Source: Pontibacillus sp. HMF3514
GTDB taxonomy: Bacteria > Bacillota > Bacilli > Bacillales > BH030062
Assembly: GCF_009858175.1 (NCBI RefSeq)
Contig: NZ_CP047393.1
Coordinates: forward strand, 1,674,001-1,738,000
DNA length: 64,000 nucleotides
Direction: 5' to 3'
In this document: positions 50,741 through 59,646 of the stretch, piece by piece
Layout of the letters: the number at the start of each line of letters is the position of its first letter
Numbering within the stretch: the stretch's first letter is position 1
Translations under genes and position numbers: made by a program
Notes under the pieces: generated by a model
The model's input: the letters and a program-made list of their open reading frames with translations, nothing else
The model's database searches: none
Told to the model about the DNA's origin: nothing

Positions 50741-52728
50741 TGCTCAATGGCCATTTACTGAATGATCGCTATGAGATTCGTGAAACTATTGGTGGCGGGG
50801 GCATGGCAAACGTTTATGTAGCGAGGGACACGATTCTGAATCGAGATGTAGCGATCAAAGTGTTACGTTTAGAATATGCAAACGATGATGAATTTATTGC
50901 TCGCTTTCGGCGCGAAGCCCATTCAGCTACTAGTTTATCACATCCGAATATCGTCAATATTTATGATGTTGGCGAAGAGGAACATATTTATTACATGGTG
51001 ATGGAATATGTAGACGGGATGACCTTGAAACAATACATACAAACATATGGTCCACTTGAAGTTGAAGAATCATTGGAAATTACTAAACAGATTACTGCTG
51101 CTATTACACATGCACATGACAACGATATTATTCATCGGGACATTAAGCCACAAAACATCTTAATTGATGAACATAAACAAGTAAAAGTAACAGACTTCGG
51201 TATTGCAATGGCGCTAAGTGCTACATCTTTAACACAAACGAATTCTGTTCTAGGTTCCGTTCATTATTTGTCTCCTGAGCAAGCTCGTGGAGGTATGGCA
51301 ACAAAGAAATCGGATATATACTCAATTGGTATTGTTATGTTTGAGATGCTTACAGGGAGATTGCCGTTTTCGGGTCAATCGGCTGTTTCTATTGCTTTAA
51401 AACACTTGCAAAGTGAAACCCCTTCATTAAAACGGTGGAATCCTGACATTCCTCAAAGCGTTGAGAATGTTGTATTAAAAGCAACAGCTAAGGATCCATT
51501 TCACCGATATAACGACGTCCATGACATGGTAGAAGACTTAGAAACAGCCCTTCATCCATCTCGTCAAAATGAAGAGAAGTTTGTTATACCTGTTCCAGAA
51601 GATGAGGAAGTTACAAAGGCAATTCCAGTGATAACAAACGATATGTATAAAGAAGATGGGGCTAAGGACGAGACCATCATTCATAATACAGATCATTCAG
51701 CCCTTAAGAAGGAAAAGAAAGAAAAGAAGGGCTTTCGATGGAAACCCTGGTTAATAGGCTTGCTTTTATTTGTTGTGGCAGCGGGTATTGTCGGGTTATT
51801 CTTCTTGCCAAAGTTACTAATTCCTAAAGATGTACAAGTTGAAGATGTATCAGGTATGGAATACGCAGATGCATATGAAAAACTCAGTGAGCAAAACCTT
51901 GAAGTTAAGCGTGAATCCATTCATTCCAACGACGTGAAGGAAGGTTATGTTATTAAAACAGATCCTTCAGCTGGTACTACGATAAAAGAAGGTGCAAGGG
52001 TCACGATCTTTTCAAGCTTAGGAAAAGAGAGAGTGAAATTTGAAGATTATGTGGGACAAACATTCTCACAAGTCAAGAAGCTACTTGAAGGCAAAGGATA
52101 TTCAGTTATTAAATACACCATGAATAATCCGGATGTACCAAAGGGTGAAATTATTCGACAGACTGAGCCTGCCCCTGGGGAGATGGTCATTCCAGAGAAT
52201 ACAACAGTCATCTTTGAAGTGAGTGATGGTCCTAAGAAAGTCACTCTACGTGATTTAACAGGGAAAACTTTAGAAGAAGTATATAGAGTAATTGGAGAAA
52301 CGAATAATATTTCTTTAAAAGAAACAAAGTATGAGTTTTCTGAAACAGTACCTGAAGGAGAGGTCATTCGACAGAAGCCTGAACCATATGCACAAGTTAC
52401 ACCTGGAACTGAAGTGGAAGTATGGGTTTCAAAAGGAATGAAAGAGCAACCTCCTGTAAATAAAGTTGTAACGTTTACGGTAAGAGTCAATGAAAATCAA
52501 GATGAAGATGATAAAGAAAAACCTAAGAAACACAATGTGAAAATCTATATAGGTGATATGAATCGAGACATCACTGAAGTTGCAAAGAAAGAAAAAATTA
52601 CGGAGAACACACAATACAACTTAAACTTGACGATCCCAGCAGGAGGAGAAGCTCGTTATAAAGTGATGCTTGATGATACCGTTGTAAAAGAGGAAGTTGT
52701 ACCATATGAAGAAGGTGAAAATGAGTAA
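50740..52728 (+). CDS. prkC: Ser/Thr protein kinase PrkC with PASTA domains
   Basis: A 662-residue membrane kinase that senses muropeptides or lipid II and controls germination, stationary phase and wall homeostasis. The cytoplasmic kinase domain (about 10-270) has GGGGMANVY, K40, HRDIKPQN (D134) and DFG (D152-G154). A basic juxtamembrane stretch and one transmembrane helix (about 337-357) follow. Three extracellular PASTA repeats (about 365-430, 433-500, 502-570) and a Lys/Glu-rich C-terminal domain complete it. Start ATG shares a base with the prpC stop. Confidence 0.96.
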   Translation: MLNGHLLNDRYEIRETIGGGGMANVYVARDTILNRDVAIKVLRLEYANDDEFIARFRREAHSATSLSHPNIVNIYDVGEEEHIYYMVMEYVDGMTLKQYIQTYGPLEVEESLEITKQITAAITHAHDNDIIHRDIKPQNILIDEHKQVKVTDFGIAMALSATSLTQTNSVLGSVHYLSPEQARGGMATKKSDIYSIGIVMFEMLTGRLPFSGQSAVSIALKHLQSETPSLKRWNPDIPQSVENVVLKATAKDPFHRYNDVHDMVEDLETALHPSRQNEEKFVIPVPEDEEVTKAIPVITNDMYKEDGAKDETIIHNTDHSALKKEKKEKKGFRWKPWLIGLLLFVVAAGIVGLFFLPKLLIPKDVQVEDVSGMEYADAYEKLSEQNLEVKRESIHSNDVKEGYVIKTDPSAGTTIKEGARVTIFSSLGKERVKFEDYVGQTFSQVKKLLEGKGYSVIKYTMNNPDVPKGEIIRQTEPAPGEMVIPENTTVIFEVSDGPKKVTLRDLTGKTLEEVYRVIGETNNISLKETKYEFSETVPEGEVIRQKPEPYAQVTPGTEVEVWVSKGMKEQPPVNKVVTFTVRVNENQDEDDKEKPKKHNVKIYIGDMNRDITEVAKKEKITENTQYNLNLTIPAGGEARYKVMLDDTVVKEEVVPYEEGENE

Positions 52729-53610
52729 ATGCCAATCGGTAAAATTATAAAATCGTTAAGCGGCTTTTATTATGTACAATCAGAAGGTTCTGTTTATCAA
52801 TGTAAAGGAAGAGGGAACTTTCGTAAAAAGAAAATTACGCTTTTAGTTGGAGATGACGTTACATTTGAAATGGATCAAAACGAAGAGGGGTATATCCTTG
52901 ATGTTCAGTCTAGGAAAAATGAACTCGTTCGACCACCAATAGCTAATATAGATCAGGCGATTATCGTAGCCTCTGTCGTAGAACCTGATTTCAAGCCACT
53001 TTTACTGGATCGTTTCTTAGTACTTATTGAATCTATGAACATTGAACCGATTATTGTTCTGACTAAAATGGATTTATTAAGTGAAGAAGGCCGAACTTCT
53101 ATAGAAACATATAAGAAAGATTATGAGGCGCTTGGATATCAAGTAGTGGTAGGGTCATCGAAAGTGGAAGACAGCTTGCATGAAGTATCCTCTTATTTAA
53201 AGGGGAAAGTAACTGTCATAGCTGGTCAGTCAGGGGTAGGGAAATCTTCAATGCTAAATGCGTTAAAACCTCAATTAGACCTTGAAACGAATGATATCTC
53301 TAAAAGTCTTGGACGAGGAAAGCATACAACGCGTCATGTCGAGTTAATTGATATGTATGGAGGGCTTGTAGCTGATACTCCTGGTTTTAGTTCGTTAGAG
53401 TTTCAAACGCTTGAATATGATGAACTGCCTGACTGTTTTCCTGAGATGAGAAAGTACGGAGAGTATTGTAAGTTTCGTGGTTGCTTGCATAAAAAAGAGC
53501 CGAAGTGCGCTGTAAAAGAAGCTGTGCAAAATGGAGATATTCCGGAATACCGATATGAGCATTATCTACAATTTTTAGAGGAAATACAGAACAGAAAGCC
53601 GAGGTATTAA
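52729..53610 (+). CDS. rsgA: Ribosome biogenesis GTPase RsgA
   Basis: A 293-residue circularly permuted GTPase (YloQ, CpgA) acting in 30S maturation. An N-terminal OB fold (about 1-65) is followed by G4 TKMD at 112-115, then G1 GQSGVGKS at 166-173 and G3 DTPGF, the permuted order that defines the family. The C-terminal zinc motif has CKFRGCLHKKEPKC. It starts immediately after the prkC stop; GAAGGTGAA lies 9 bases upstream. Confidence 0.96.
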   Translation: MPIGKIIKSLSGFYYVQSEGSVYQCKGRGNFRKKKITLLVGDDVTFEMDQNEEGYILDVQSRKNELVRPPIANIDQAIIVASVVEPDFKPLLLDRFLVLIESMNIEPIIVLTKMDLLSEEGRTSIETYKKDYEALGYQVVVGSSKVEDSLHEVSSYLKGKVTVIAGQSGVGKSSMLNALKPQLDLETNDISKSLGRGKHTTRHVELIDMYGGLVADTPGFSSLEFQTLEYDELPDCFPEMRKYGEYCKFRGCLHKKEPKCAVKEAVQNGDIPEYRYEHYLQFLEEIQNRKPRY

Positions 53611-53613
53611 CAT

Positions 53614-54264
53614 ATGACAAAGATTGCACCATCAATTCTTTCCGCGGACTTTTCCAAACTAGGTGAAGAAATAAAGGATGTTGAACGAGGCGGTAGTGAT
53701 TATATTCATGTAGATGTCATGGATGGCCACTTTGTACCTAACATTACAATTGGACCTCTTATTGTCGAATCGATCCGTCCGATAACCGATTTACCTTTAG
53801 ACGTCCATTTGATGATTGAAAATCCAGATCAATATATTGAACAGTTTGCTAAAGCAGGATCAGATATTATAACAGTCCATCAAGAGGCGTGTCCTCACTT
53901 GCATAGAACGATTCAGTTGATAAAGAGCTACGGTGTGAAGGCTGGAGTCGTGATTAATCCTGCTACACCAGCTGAGCTTATTAAACCTATTTTGGCTGAT
54001 GTAGATCTTGTTCTTCTAATGACTGTAAACCCTGGTTTTGGTGGACAATCCTTTATTGATTCAGTTGTTCCGAAAATTGAACAGGTCTCTTCTTGGCGTA
54101 AAGAACTCGGACTCTCCTTTGAAATTGAAATCGACGGAGGAGTTAAAAAAGGTACAGCGAAAAGATGTATCGATGCAGGTGCTGATGTACTTGTAGCAGG
54201 TAGTGCTGTATTTAAACAAGAAGATCGCGGAAAGGCTATTCAAGATATTTTAAATGATAAGTAA
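53614..54264 (+). CDS. rpe: Ribulose-phosphate 3-epimerase
   Basis: A 216-residue TIM-barrel enzyme of the pentose phosphate pathway, interconverting ribulose 5-phosphate and xylulose 5-phosphate. Signatures: IAPSILSADFSKLGEE, HVDVMDGHFVPNITIGP, HLMIENP, MTVNPGFGGQSF and EIDGGV. It begins 3 bp after rsgA ends and is followed by a terminator. Confidence 0.97.
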   Translation: MTKIAPSILSADFSKLGEEIKDVERGGSDYIHVDVMDGHFVPNITIGPLIVESIRPITDLPLDVHLMIENPDQYIEQFAKAGSDIITVHQEACPHLHRTIQLIKSYGVKAGVVINPATPAELIKPILADVDLVLLMTVNPGFGGQSFIDSVVPKIEQVSSWRKELGLSFEIEIDGGVKKGTAKRCIDAGADVLVAGSAVFKQEDRGKAIQDILNDK

Positions 54265-54268
54265 TAAG

Positions 54269-54301
54269 AAAAACTGCCTTTTATAGAAAGGCAGTTTTTT
54301 G
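54269..54301 (+). terminator. Intrinsic terminator after rpe
   Basis: AAAACTGCCTTT pairs with AAAGGCAGTTTT around a 5-nt loop, with T-run. It ends the yloC-to-rpe string. Confidence 0.93.
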
Positions 54302-54326
54302 TAATGATTGTAAGGTAGGTGTTTGT

Positions 54327-54986
54327 ATGAGGAAAGTAGCGATTGTGGGTGGAGGACCTGAAGAAGCCATTCCTGATTTAAATCTTTTTGATGAAAATGT
54401 TCTTTGGATAGGAGCAGATCGAGGGGCTCATGTTTTATTAAGTCAAGGTATTCAGCCTACAGAAGCTGTAGGAGATTTTGACTCCGTGACTACTGAAGAA
54501 AAAGCTCATATAAAAGAGAAAGCTCTGCATTTTGAAGAGCATCCTTCTGAGAAAGATGAGACAGACCTTGAAATAGCCTTGCAAAAAGCATACTCCTATC
54601 AACCAGATATTTTATATTTGTTTGGTGTAACGGGTGGACGCATGGATCATGGATTAATTAATTTGCAACTTCTTTATCCCCTTGAAGAGAAAGGGATTCG
54701 AGGGATAGTTATCGACAAAGGAAATTGGGTTGAATTAAGGAAGGCAGGAACTCATATAGTAGAATATGATGATCTGTATCCGAATATCTCCTTTATCCCA
54801 TTTACACCTGCGGTTAAAGGAATAACATTGGAAGGTTTCTACTATCCTCTAGAGAATAAAGATGTACCATGGGGCTCGACTTTATGTATTTCGAATAAGC
54901 TTATTTCAGAAAAAGGTACTTTTTCATTTGATGAAGGCATACTATTACTTGTAAAGAGCCGAGATGTAAATGAGGTATCAATGTAG
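54327..54986 (+). CDS. thiN: Thiamine pyrophosphokinase
   Basis: A 219-residue ThiN/TPK enzyme making thiamine pyrophosphate from thiamine and ATP. Motifs: IGADRGAHVLL, EAVGDFDSVT, EKDETDLEIAL and GVTGGRMDHGL. AAGGTAGGTG lies upstream of the ATG. It lies between the rpe terminator and spoVM, as in B. subtilis. Confidence 0.93.
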   Translation: MRKVAIVGGGPEEAIPDLNLFDENVLWIGADRGAHVLLSQGIQPTEAVGDFDSVTTEEKAHIKEKALHFEEHPSEKDETDLEIALQKAYSYQPDILYLFGVTGGRMDHGLINLQLLYPLEEKGIRGIVIDKGNWVELRKAGTHIVEYDDLYPNISFIPFTPAVKGITLEGFYYPLENKDVPWGSTLCISNKLISEKGTFSFDEGILLLVKSRDVNEVSM

Positions 54987-55043
54987 ATCCTGGCTATCAT
55001 CTAATAAATTCTTGGTCACAGTATGGTAGAGGAGGGGGAACGA

Positions 55044-55124
55044 ATGAAGTTCTATACAATTAAACTCCCACGCTTTATTGGTGGTTTTGTACGCGTAGTT
55101 ATGGGCACATTTAAGAAGAACTAA
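55044..55124 (+). CDS. spoVM: Stage V sporulation protein SpoVM
   Basis: A 26-residue amphipathic peptide, MKFYTIKLPRFIGGFVRVVM followed by GTFKKN, matching B. subtilis SpoVM at most positions. It lodges on the convex outer forespore membrane, where it anchors the coat ATPase SpoIVA and inhibits FtsH. A strong GGAGGGGG lies 6 bases upstream of the ATG. The conserved Pro9 that prevents deep membrane insertion is present. It is too short for ordinary ORF calling. Confidence 0.96.
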   Translation: MKFYTIKLPRFIGGFVRVVMGTFKKN

Positions 55125-55183
55125 CAACGGTCTACGTTGTTTACACCATGCTATTATTACAGTCATCTGAAAGATTATGAAAC

Positions 55184-55215
55184 AAAAAAAGCACCCAATG
55201 ATGGGTGCTTTTTTT
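55184..55215 (-). terminator. Bidirectional terminator between spoVM and rpmB
   Basis: AAAAAAAGCACCCA pairs with TGGGTGCTTTTTTT around a 4-nt loop. A-run and T-run on either side let it end rpmB on the minus strand and spoVM on the plus strand. Confidence 0.94.
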
Positions 55216-55228
55216 GCAGCGTTTATGA

Positions 55229-55417
55229 TTAAACGCGTTGAACCTTACCAGATTTCAATGCGCGAGTTGAAACGTAAACCTTTTGTGGCTTTCCGTCAAT
55301 CATAACACGTACTTTTTGTACATTTGATTTGAACTTACGTTTATTCGCATTCATCGCGTGTGAACGGTGGTTTCCAGAAGTTGTTTTACGACCTGTGATT
55401 TCACATTTACGGCTCAT
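55229..55417 (-). CDS. rpmB: 50S ribosomal protein L28
   Basis: A 62-residue ribosomal protein with the conserved [20 protein letters not shown] and the [14 protein letters not shown] end. Only one cysteine is present, so this is the zinc-free form. AGGAGGG lies just upstream on the minus strand. Opposite orientation to its neighbours is standard for Bacillus. Confidence 0.97.
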   Translation of the reverse strand: MSRKCEITGRKTTSGNHRSHAMNANKRKFKSNVQKVRVMIDGKPQKVYVSTRALKSGKVQRV

Positions 55418-55474
55418 ACTTTTTCCCTCCTACTTGCATATAAAGCTTTCTTGTATGTCTTCAAATACTTATAC

Positions 55475-55503
55475 AATTTATCATATCGCTCATACTTTTT
55501 CAA
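55475..55503 (-). promoter_or_regulatory. Sigma-A promoter of rpmB
   Basis: On the minus strand, TTGAAA (55503-55498) and TAAATT (55480-55475) have a 17-bp spacer, and the start site would be about 50 bp before the gene. Confidence 0.65.
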
Positions 55504-55674
55504 GGATTCATACAAAATATATCAAGAAAATAAACTTGACAGACTAAGGGTTTTGATTCATTGTAATAAGGGGTTTTTCTGTACATGCATAGGTATAAAA
55601 CGGATAAAACTTTTAAAAATGAAGAGCTTATAGTAAAATGACCTTAAGTTTAAGAAGAACGAAGGAGGATACTT

Positions 55675-56043
55675 ATGTCCATCGATTTAAATACAAACTA
55701 TGGTCATGTAACCATCACAAATGATGTGATCGCTACCGTCGCAGGGGGAGCTGCTGTAGAATGCTACGGCATTGTAGGGATGGCTTCAAAGAACCAATTG
55801 AAAGACGGCATAGCCGAAATTCTTCGTAAAGAGAATTTTTCTAGAGGTGTAATTGTTCGCCAAGAGGAAGAATCTGTACATATCGATATGTACATTATTG
55901 TAAGCTATGGAACAAAGATCTCAGAGGTAGCGCATAATGTGCAATCCCAAGTAAAATACACCTTAAATCAAACAGTTGGTTTATCTGTGGACTCCGTTAA
56001 TATTTATATTCAAGGAGTTCGTGTGGCCAAAGACGAAGAATAG
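55675..56043 (+). CDS. yloU: Asp23/Gls24 family protein YloU
   Basis: A 122-residue Asp23/Gls24 (DUF322) protein. Motifs: TNYGHVTITNDVIATVAGGAA (in parts), ECYGIVGMAS and YIIVSYGTKISEVA. Such proteins are envelope-stress or membrane-linked factors; this one always pairs with the DAK-domain gene that follows, suggesting a role in fatty acid or lipid metabolism. AAGGAGGA lies before the ATG. Confidence 0.92.
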   Translation: MSIDLNTNYGHVTITNDVIATVAGGAAVECYGIVGMASKNQLKDGIAEILRKENFSRGVIVRQEEESVHIDMYIIVSYGTKISEVAHNVQSQVKYTLNQTVGLSVDSVNIYIQGVRVAKDEE

Positions 56044-56075
56044 GGATCAAGGTTGAAATGAAGGAGGAAGCTGGA

Positions 56076-57746
56076 GTGACGACACGTACGTTAGATGGAG
56101 CAACATTTGCCCAAATGGTACTCTCAGGAGCACACCATTTAACGAATAATGCAAAAATGATCGACGCTCTCAATGTGTTTCCTGTGCCAGACGGTGATAC
56201 AGGAACGAATATGAATTTATCTATGACCTCAGGAGCTAATGAGGTTCGTAATGTTCAAAATGATCATGTTGGAGAAGTAGCAAAAAGCTTTGCCAAAGGA
56301 TTATTAATGGGAGCGCGTGGGAACTCTGGAGTCATTTTGTCTCAGTTGTTCCGCGGATTTTCAAAGGCAGTTGAAGACAAACAAACCATTACAACTGCTG
56401 ATCTAGCTGAAGCATTTGATGCAGGTGTGAAGACAGCGTATAAAGCTGTTATGAAGCCTGTAGAAGGAACGATTCTAACTGTTGCAAAAGATTCTGCTGA
56501 AGCAGCTCAAAAAGCTGCTGAAGACCATGAAGATATTATTGACTTCATGGAAGATGTACTTAAACATGCGAATGCTTCTTTAAAACGAACACCAGAGCTA
56601 CTACCTGTTTTAAAAGAAGTAGGCGTAGTTGATAGTGGTGGCCAAGGATTAGTAACGATCTATGAAGGGTTTTTAGCTAATCTTAAGGGAGAAGAACTTC
56701 CTGAAAGTGCTGAATCTACTCCTTCAATGGATGAGATGGTTAACGCTGAACACCACAAATTAGCACAAGACTTCATGGATACGTCAGAGATCGAGTTCGG
56801 TTACTGCACAGAATTCATGGTTAAGTTTGAAGATGAAAAATTACAAGAGAACCCATTTGACGAAGATACATTCCGTAATGAATTAAGTGAAATAGGGGAT
56901 TCTTTATTAGTTGTTTCAGATGATGAACTTGTAAAAGTACATGTTCACGCTGAACATCCAGGTGATGCAATGAATCTGGGACAACGTTTCGGTAGCTTAA
57001 TTAACATGAAAATTGAAAACATGCGTGAACAACACACTTCTATCGTGGGAGAACAGAAAAAGTCCCAGCCAAAATCACAAGAAAAAGCGGACTACGCTAT
57101 TGTTACTGTTGCTATGGGATCAGGCATTAAAGAAATGTTCGAAAGCCTAGGGGCTACGGTTGTTATTGAAGGTGGCCAAACGATGAATCCAAGTACTCAG
57201 GATTTAACAGAAGCCATTCAAGAAGCGCATGCTAAAAACGTGATTCTTTTACCAAACAACAAGAACATTATTATGGCTGCTGAACAAGCTGCTGATCTTG
57301 CTGAGGATAATGTAACGGTTGTTCCTACGAAAACGGTACCTCAGGGAATGAGTGCATTATTAGCTTTCAATCCTGAAGTATCAATTGATGACAATTCTGA
57401 AAGCATGCAAGAAGCAGCAAGTGCTGTGAAGACAGGTCAGTTAACGTATGCTGTTCGTGATACCCAAATCGATGGTATGGATATCGAAGAGGGGAACTTT
57501 ATGGGGATTAAAGATGGAAAGATCTCTATCACTCATAAAGAAAAACTAGAAGCAGCCAAAGCTCTTTTATCTGACATGATTGATGAAGAGGAAGATGAAA
57601 TCCTTACGATTCTACAAGGTGAAGAAGCTACAACGGAAGAGGTTGAAGCTTTAGAAGCTTTCTTAGAGGAAAACTTTGAAGACTTAGAGGTTGAAGTCCA
57701 CAAAGGGAACCAGCCGATCTATTCTTTCATCTTTTCAGTTGAATAA
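56076..57746 (+). CDS. yloV: FakA-like DAK-domain protein YloV
   Basis: A 556-residue FakA-type protein: N-terminal DhaL-like ATP-binding domain (about 1-200) with ALNVFPVPDGDTGTNM and MGARGNSGVILSQLFRG, a middle domain (about 240-330) and a C-terminal domain. In Staphylococcus FakA phosphorylates fatty acids bound to FakB. No fakB/degV gene is beside it here. GTG 56076 was preferred because AAGGAGG lies 9 bases upstream and MTTRTLDGATFA matches the family start. It follows yloU by 32 bp. Confidence 0.92.
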   Translation: MTTRTLDGATFAQMVLSGAHHLTNNAKMIDALNVFPVPDGDTGTNMNLSMTSGANEVRNVQNDHVGEVAKSFAKGLLMGARGNSGVILSQLFRGFSKAVEDKQTITTADLAEAFDAGVKTAYKAVMKPVEGTILTVAKDSAEAAQKAAEDHEDIIDFMEDVLKHANASLKRTPELLPVLKEVGVVDSGGQGLVTIYEGFLANLKGEELPESAESTPSMDEMVNAEHHKLAQDFMDTSEIEFGYCTEFMVKFEDEKLQENPFDEDTFRNELSEIGDSLLVVSDDELVKVHVHAEHPGDAMNLGQRFGSLINMKIENMREQHTSIVGEQKKSQPKSQEKADYAIVTVAMGSGIKEMFESLGATVVIEGGQTMNPSTQDLTEAIQEAHAKNVILLPNNKNIIMAAEQAADLAEDNVTVVPTKTVPQGMSALLAFNPEVSIDDNSESMQEAASAVKTGQLTYAVRDTQIDGMDIEEGNFMGIKDGKISITHKEKLEAAKALLSDMIDEEEDEILTILQGEEATTEEVEALEAFLEENFEDLEVEVHKGNQPIYSFIFSVE

Positions 57747-57758
57747 GACTTATCTATA

Positions 57759-57795
57759 AAATGTCTGCCAAGCGAAAGCTTGCAGGCATTTTTTG
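57759..57795 (+). terminator. Intrinsic terminator after yloV
   Basis: AATGTCTGCCAAGC pairs with GCTTGCAGGCATT (one bulge, one G-U) around GAAA, followed by six T. Confidence 0.92.
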
Positions 57796-57807
57796 TGTAT
57801 TCAGCAA

Positions 57808-58063
57808 TATGGCAGGATTGTTGAAGACTTGAAATTGAGAGGAGTCCGTTGCTGTTAAGTGATTTGTTGCGGTCAGTGAAACGGGTTGACTCCAGGGGAA
57901 GAACGGAGTGACGAGACCCCGCAGAGAGCTCGCGAACGAGGAGGGTCGGCGCTTCGTCCGCAGGAAAGCAACCCGTTCCACAGCCCGCCGATCTGCACAA
58001 AAGCAACGAAACCATACGCACTTTATCTCGAAGCCAATTCTTCCATTAAAGGTGCTATAAAGG
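57808..58063 (+). repeat. Composite intergenic repeat, copy F (deleted)
   Basis: A 256-bp short member. Its left 85 bp nearly match the left end of copy D (GGCAGGATTGTTGAAGACTT, then TTTGTTGCGGTCAGTGAAACG); it then switches to the right module type (GACGAGACCCCGC, then AGCAACCCGTTCCACAGCCC). The left arm ends in AACGGGTTG and pairs with the right arm over only 9 bp. It looks like an internal deletion by recombination between the two modules. The element sits at the convergent yloV/permease junction. Short frames on either strand are not genes. Confidence 0.85.
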
Positions 58064-58095
58064 AAGATCACCTGTTTTTCATTTCTCTCCCATAC

Positions 58096-58126
58096 AAAAA
58101 GCCGCTTGTGTCTAAGCGGCTTTTTT
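58096..58126 (-). terminator. Bidirectional terminator of purine permease
   Basis: AAAAAGCCGCTT (58096-58107) pairs with AAGCGGCTTTTTT (58114-58126). It ends the minus-strand gene at 58131. Confidence 0.93.
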
Positions 58127-58130
58127 CAGA

Positions 58131-59405
58131 TCAATATCCAATTGACTTCATAATAAACTCAGCTAAAAACATGCATGCAATGATGACAATAGGCACAGAG
58201 ATTTCTTTTTTCTTCCCAATTGCGAACTTCACAATAGGGTAAGCAATAAATCCGAATGCCATTCCATCCGCAATGCTATACGTAAACGGAATCATCACCA
58301 TAATCAAGAAAGCAGGAATCGCTTCAGACAGATCCTCTAGTGAAATATGACGGATATTCTGAACCATTAAAGCCCCTACAATAATTAGAATAGGACTAAT
58401 GGCCATCGAAGGAATCCATGAGATAAATGGAATGAATAAAATCGTTACCAGGAAAAGAACTCCTGTGGTAATCGATGCCTTTCCAGATTTGCCTTCTGAT
58501 GCAATTACCGCTGCACTTTCTGCAGAAGAAACGGTTGGTGACGTCCCGAAGAATGCACAAGTTAAGGCTGAGAATGCAGTGGACTTGAACGATTTACGGA
58601 ATTTATCTTGTTGATTTAGCATGCTTAACTGACCGTTAATGAGTCCCATATTTTCAAACACAAGAACGATCGTTAATGGAAATACGCCCATCCAAAACGC
58701 TAGTTCATCAATAGCTGAGAAGGATGGCATGAATGCCCACTGAACATCTAAGTTCATATTGACACCTGTTTTTCCGTCTAACACACCAAACATATAGGCC
58801 AGTAACGTTCCGGAAGCCATCGTAATTAAGAAGTGGCCAGGCACGTTTTTGACAAAAAGAAAAATTCCGATTCCTAGAGTCAGTAGACTTACCATTACAA
58901 TAGGTGAAGTGAGGTCTCCTAATTCGATAAGAGAATGTTCACCTCTTACAACGAGACCACCTTTTTCTAACCCGATTAGTGTTAAGAAAAAGCCGAGTCC
59001 GACTGTAATGGCATGCTTAAGGCTATCAGGTATGGCCGTTTGGAGCCATCCGCCTAGTTTTGTCATAGCGACAATGATAAATAAGACGGAGGATACCAAT
59101 ACAACACCTAATCCTTCTTGGAAGGTGAGCCCTGCTCCTTGAACAATGGAATACGCAAACAATGCATTAACTCCCATTCCGGGAATTAAAATCATTGGTG
59201 CGTTTGCCCATAGTCCCAGTAGCACACATCCTACAAAACTTGCTAGAATCGTCGCGATCATTGCATTTTGAACCGATACACCTGCTTCGCTTAAAATCGA
59301 GCTATTCACAGCGACAATGTAAACCGTTGTTAAATAGCCGATGAGTCCTGCAGTTATATCCTTACGAACAGAATGACCTGTTGGATCTAGGTTCTGTTGT
59401 TTCAT
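58131..59405 (-). CDS. NCS2 purine permease (AzgA family), second copy
   Basis: A 424-residue AzgA-type NCS2 transporter with about 12-14 membrane segments. Motifs: DITAGLIGYLTTVYIVAVNSSILS, quoted in parts, IPGMGVNALFAYSIVQ, VFENMGLINGQLSML and FFGTSPTVSSAESAAVIASEG. It is clearly diverged from the 40160 permease: the FDTTG motif is FENMG here, so substrate preference probably differs. ATG 59405 was preferred to TTG 59411 because GAGG lies 7 bases upstream. It interrupts the yloV-sdaAB order known in B. subtilis. Confidence 0.87.
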   Translation of the reverse strand: MKQQNLDPTGHSVRKDITAGLIGYLTTVYIVAVNSSILSEAGVSVQNAMIATILASFVGCVLLGLWANAPMILIPGMGVNALFAYSIVQGAGLTFQEGLGVVLVSSVLFIIVAMTKLGGWLQTAIPDSLKHAITVGLGFFLTLIGLEKGGLVVRGEHSLIELGDLTSPIVMVSLLTLGIGIFLFVKNVPGHFLITMASGTLLAYMFGVLDGKTGVNMNLDVQWAFMPSFSAIDELAFWMGVFPLTIVLVFENMGLINGQLSMLNQQDKFRKSFKSTAFSALTCAFFGTSPTVSSAESAAVIASEGKSGKASITTGVLFLVTILFIPFISWIPSMAISPILIIVGALMVQNIRHISLEDLSEAIPAFLIMVMIPFTYSIADGMAFGFIAYPIVKFAIGKKKEISVPIVIIACMFLAEFIMKSIGY

Positions 59406-59491
59406 TTGCAATCCTCGTTCAATTGTAGCCCTCTCCCGCCCGATTATGTGAAATCACCAATGAAGCGATTGCACCTAATCCACAAGAGTTT

Positions 59492-59520
59492 ATTATAAGA
59501 ACTTTTTAGGAATTTATCAA
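59492..59520 (-). promoter_or_regulatory. Sigma-A promoter of the minus-strand permease
   Basis: On the minus strand TTGATA (59520-59515) and TATAAT (59497-59492) have a 17-bp spacer. The leader of about 80 bases shows no purine riboswitch core. Confidence 0.85.
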
Positions 59521-59544
59521 CCATTATTCGAAAGAGATGATTTT

Positions 59545-59553
59545 TGTTATAAT
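59545..59553 (+). promoter_or_regulatory. Extended -10 promoter for sdaAB
   Basis: TGTTATAAT matches the extended -10 consensus about 95 bp before sdaAB. The hexamer 17 bp upstream (TATTCG) is a weak -35. Confidence 0.6.
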
Positions 59554-59646
59554 AGATATGGTTAAAGTTTTATGCTATTTTAAAAGAATGAATGCGTTTA
59601 CAAAAATAAATATAGAATTGATGATGGAGAAGAGGATGGTGACATA

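Noticed and set aside
57719-58242. Open frames across copy F and into the permease terminator
   Set aside because: They span a repeat and a bidirectional terminator and have no ribosome binding site.
59406-59491. Purine riboswitch before the minus-strand permease
   Set aside because: No conserved purine aptamer core can be found in the leader.
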